The notes under the pieces are model-generated. The model worked only from the letters and a program-made list of their open reading frames with translations, searched no databases and was not told the origin of the DNA. 38,535 nucleotides of DNA from Candidatus Nomurabacteria bacterium (GTDB lineage: Bacteria > Patescibacteriota > Minisyncoccia > Phycocordibacterales > UBA9973), in assembly GCA_029288725.1 (NCBI GenBank), contig JARIGS010000026.1, forward strand, positions 1-38,535, written 5' to 3'. Below are positions 35,469 to 38,535 of the stretch, one piece after another; position 1 is the stretch's first letter, and each line of letters begins with the position of its first letter. The position numbers and the translations under genes are program-made.

Positions 35469-37451
35469 ATGAAAGGAACACATAAAAATAAGTGGATTGC
35501 AGGTGTAGCTGCTTTCCTCGTTATGACGGCATTTACTGCTCATGCGCAAGCGGCAACAGTATTTGTTAGCACGGCACCGGCAAATGATCCGACTGCCGTT
35601 ATGGGTACTTCGGATAATCCGTTTACTTCTATTCAGGCTGCTATCGACGATAGCAACACCAACGTTGGCGACACAGTCAGTGTCGATGGAAGTAGCGGTT
35701 CTTATACTGGAAACGTTACGCTCGACAAGAGTGTCACGCTTACGACAAGCAACAATGCATCAATCAGTGGTGAAATCATTGTCACTGCTGCCAATTCAGC
35801 AGTGAATGGCTTTACGCTCAGCAACGTCAATGGAGATACTGGCATTGATGTGAAGGCAGTAGACAATGTGACTGTAAGCAATAACAATATTTCAAATGTT
35901 GGCGTACTAAGTGACACCAACAATGCCAACGGTATTTATATTGAAAATGGCGCGACCAATGTTACGGCACGTGGCAACACCATTTCAAACATTGCCTCAC
36001 ATCCAAGTGCCCACGGCATCATGGTGGGAGACAGTTCATCAAGTACAACGGCGACAGATAGCATTACGCTTTCAAACAACACTATTAGCTTTGTCTCAAG
36101 TGAGATCAAGGGTGGCTACGGTATTCTGATCAACCACGTTGCATCACATGTTTCCATTACCGGAAACATCATTAACAACATCTCATCAGGCGGATGGACC
36201 CATGCAATCAGTCTTGATTTTGATACGCCAAACGCTTCAATCTCAAACAATACCATTACGGCATTGAGTACTACTGGTACTGGTGATGTGGCAGGTATTC
36301 ACTTTGAAAACGACGCAAGTCTTGCTACTACGGTCAGCCTTTCTGGCAATACTGTAGATGGCGGAACGGTAGCCACTGATACTTCAAAAGTAGCAGTCAA
36401 TGCAGCCTGGGCAACTGGTGTCGTTGCCGGCTCATCAGTGACGGGTCCGGACGGTGCTTCATACACCTATGGCTACAATGCATTTGCAACATTGCAGGCA
36501 GCAGTAACGGCAGTCTCTACCAATGGTACGATCGTACTCGGTTCTGATCTCACCACTACGGCTCAGATCACTATCAGCAAGGGGCTGACCTTGAATGGTG
36601 GAGGATTTACCATTCATCCAAACTTTACCAAGACTGACAGCACCAATAACGCTGCCATCGGTATCCTCAATGTTACTGATGCAGTGACGATCAGTGACTT
36701 GAAGGAAGACGGTACCTCAGGTACTAACCTGCACGGTATCAATCTCTTTGAGGCTGGCAATGCGACATTCAACAATGTCAGCGTTGCGAACAACCAGCAC
36801 ACTGGTATTTCAGTCAACGGTTCTACCTTGACCGTGACCAATGTGAGTACCAGCAATGACGGCTGGGGCGGTATCGATATCGACAAGCCAGCTGATGCAA
36901 CATCAGCGACAGTGCTAACGATTAACGGCACCAGTACTCATTCAGAAACAACCGTTGATATCATCAAGGATGACAATACTCGTGATGTGACTTTGGTGGA
37001 CAGTAATCACCAATACACTTCCAAAGATGTCACCAATGCAGGAGTAACAGGCACGGCATATACGCTCGCTCCTATTGTTGTAACTCCTGTGGGTAGCGGA
37101 GGCGGCTCCGTCTCAGGTGGGGGAAGTGCCGGAGGCGGCGGTGCGGCAGTAAGTACTGCAGTGACTACGCCAGCAGCAACTACTACCACAACCACTACGA
37201 CCACGGCTCCAACAGGACAGGTCCTCGGTGCTGAAACCTTCAACTTCACTGCAGCACTTGCAAGCGGTGCTCATGGTGATGAAGTGATGCAGCTCCAGAC
37301 ACGCCTTGTTGCGGACGGATTTATTGTCAGCAAGGATGGCAAATTTGGTCCAAAGACCAAGGCTGCCCTCATGAAATGGCAGAAGGCTCATGGTTTGAAG
37401 GCTGACGGCGTTGTCGGTCCAAAGACTCGCGCGGCATTGAACGCTCAATAA
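35469..37451 (+). CDS. Secreted right-handed beta-helix protein with C-terminal peptidoglycan-binding domain
   Basis: Signal peptide; NNTIS-type parallel beta-helix repeats; Gly- and Thr-rich linkers; VLGAE; GDEVMQLQTRLVADGF...KFGPKTKAALMKWQKAHGL PG_binding_1. Confidence 0.85.
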   Translation: MKGTHKNKWIAGVAAFLVMTAFTAHAQAATVFVSTAPANDPTAVMGTSDNPFTSIQAAIDDSNTNVGDTVSVDGSSGSYTGNVTLDKSVTLTTSNNASISGEIIVTAANSAVNGFTLSNVNGDTGIDVKAVDNVTVSNNNISNVGVLSDTNNANGIYIENGATNVTARGNTISNIASHPSAHGIMVGDSSSSTTATDSITLSNNTISFVSSEIKGGYGILINHVASHVSITGNIINNISSGGWTHAISLDFDTPNASISNNTITALSTTGTGDVAGIHFENDASLATTVSLSGNTVDGGTVATDTSKVAVNAAWATGVVAGSSVTGPDGASYTYGYNAFATLQAAVTAVSTNGTIVLGSDLTTTAQITISKGLTLNGGGFTIHPNFTKTDSTNNAAIGILNVTDAVTISDLKEDGTSGTNLHGINLFEAGNATFNNVSVANNQHTGISVNGSTLTVTNVSTSNDGWGGIDIDKPADATSATVLTINGTSTHSETTVDIIKDDNTRDVTLVDSNHQYTSKDVTNAGVTGTAYTLAPIVVTPVGSGGGSVSGGGSAGGGGAAVSTAVTTPAATTTTTTTTTAPTGQVLGAETFNFTAALASGAHGDEVMQLQTRLVADGFIVSKDGKFGPKTKAALMKWQKAHGLKADGVVGPKTRAALNAQ

Positions 37452-37472
37452 TTCCTTCCATATAAGGAAAGA

Positions 37473-37504
37473 CAAAAGCCACTCTAGACAGAGTGGCTTT
37501 TGTT
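37473..37504 (+). terminator. Intrinsic terminator
   Basis: CAAAAGCCACTCT-AGAC-AGAGTGGCTTTTG. Confidence 0.8.
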
Positions 37505-38512
37505 ATGTATGATATATGCATGTTGCAATGGCTCAAAATGCATTTTATTCCTCATGAGGGGAATGATCACCGGCCACGTATTCTCCATCAGCATAATGCT
37601 CATCGCATTATCGGTTTCGTCATGTTTGTCGAGGTCTTTGCCTTTCTTATTCCGACTATCGCCCTGATCAGCAATGCTGATACTGGCAATGTCGTGCCTG
37701 CGGTCTTGTCATCATTGATCAATGAGGAGCGCAATAAGTACAACCTTGCCCCTTTGACGGTCAATGACAAACTTAATGCCGCGGCTCAGGCCAAGGCTGA
37801 TGACATGGCTGCAAACAGTTACTTTGCTCATGTCAGCCCAACCGGCAAGACACCGTGGTACTGGCTTGGACAGGCTAACTATAGTTACAGCTATGCCGGA
37901 GAAAACTTGGCAATCAATTTCACCGATGCCAAGGACATCACCGCAGCATGGATGAACAGTCCCACTCATCGGGCAAACATTCTGAAGGCAAACTATACCC
38001 AGGTGGGAACTGGGGTAGCGGCCGGAGTCTATCAGGGCAATCCAACTATTTTTGTGGCGCAAGACTTTGGCACGCCGGCGGCCGTAACGGCGACAGCGGC
38101 ACAGATTCCGTCACCAACGGCAGTTGCGACAGCAGTTAAAACAGCGGCTAGTGCCGTACTTGGTGCGGAAGTCAGTCCGCATACGGTAGCGCCAACAACG
38201 GTGGTGGCAAGTACTCCTGCACCAGATATTGCACCGATTGCGACACCGCAGCCGACATTCTTCCAAAAGCTCCTGGCCTCACCGCGTACGACCACCAATA
38301 TTATTTTGTTTAGTATTCTTGGCTTTGTGGCATTGGCGCTCTTGCTCAATATTGGCATCAAGATCAGCCATCACCATCCTGATCTCATCATGAACGGCGT
38401 GATGGTCATGGCAATCATTGGATCCGTTTTTGTCATTAACAATTACATTGCCAAGAGCAATCCACTGTCGGTTCAGTCCATTGACTTCACCGCCAATAAT
38501 ACGACATTGTAA
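37493..38512 (+). CDS. CAP (SCP/PR-1) domain protein with TM segments
   Basis: INEERNKYNLAPLTVNDKLNAAAQAKADDMAANSYFAHVSPTGKTPWYWL...AGENLAINFTDAKDITAAWMNSPTHRANIL; C-terminal TMs; exact start uncertain. Confidence 0.9.
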   Translation: MAFVMYDICMLQWLKMHFIPHEGNDHRPRILHQHNAHRIIGFVMFVEVFAFLIPTIALISNADTGNVVPAVLSSLINEERNKYNLAPLTVNDKLNAAAQAKADDMAANSYFAHVSPTGKTPWYWLGQANYSYSYAGENLAINFTDAKDITAAWMNSPTHRANILKANYTQVGTGVAAGVYQGNPTIFVAQDFGTPAAVTATAAQIPSPTAVATAVKTAASAVLGAEVSPHTVAPTTVVASTPAPDIAPIATPQPTFFQKLLASPRTTTNIILFSILGFVALALLLNIGIKISHHHPDLIMNGVMVMAIIGSVFVINNYIAKSNPLSVQSIDFTANNTTL

Positions 38513-38535
38513 ATCAAAAGCGCGCACCGACGGTG

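Noticed and set aside
1-38535. CRISPR arrays, IS elements, prophage genes
   Set aside because: No regularly spaced repeats, transposase or phage structural genes seen

Overview
This 38.5 kb window is a gene-dense bacterial chromosome segment. Gene content and style suggest a Candidatus Patescibacteria/CPR (Parcubacteria-like) genome, which is inference only. Core genes: DEAD-box helicase, typA/bipA, a short prfB, ftsE-ftsX, two tRNA-Thr and one tRNA-Gln. There is an OmpR-type two-component locus with PAP2 and tandem four-repeat membrane proteins. An AT-richer accessory stretch follows tRNA-Gln (nucleotidyltransferase, methyltransferase, 2H-phosphoesterase-like, DUF6624-like, VUT/YhhQ-like transporter, Nudix, HD). 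A membrane-anchored GH8 / processive GT2 / GT39-like operon comes next. The last part is a surface module: YHYH protein, LPXTG Cys-repeat protein, sortase, beta-helix/PG-binding protein and CAP protein.

Main signals beyond annotation: (1) a CTTCAT-N5-CTTCAT direct repeat (11-bp period) upstream of three units of the two-component locus, followed in two cases by a -10 box at exactly 9 nt; (2) recurrent -10 boxes, often extended (TGnTATAMT), only 6-8 nt before ATG at about a dozen genes on both strands, suggesting widespread leaderless transcription, including a perfectly mirrored divergent promoter at 9062-9093; (3) a hairpin leader at 6011-6065 that would bring a distant Shine-Dalgarno next to the start codon; (4) a clan-CD (caspase/CHAT-like) His-Cys signature in a large uncharacterised protein; (5) a sortase/LPXTG dyad with Cys-x13-Cys repeats and a shared VLGAE motif in two neighbouring surface proteins. 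No CRISPR array, IS element or integrase was seen.
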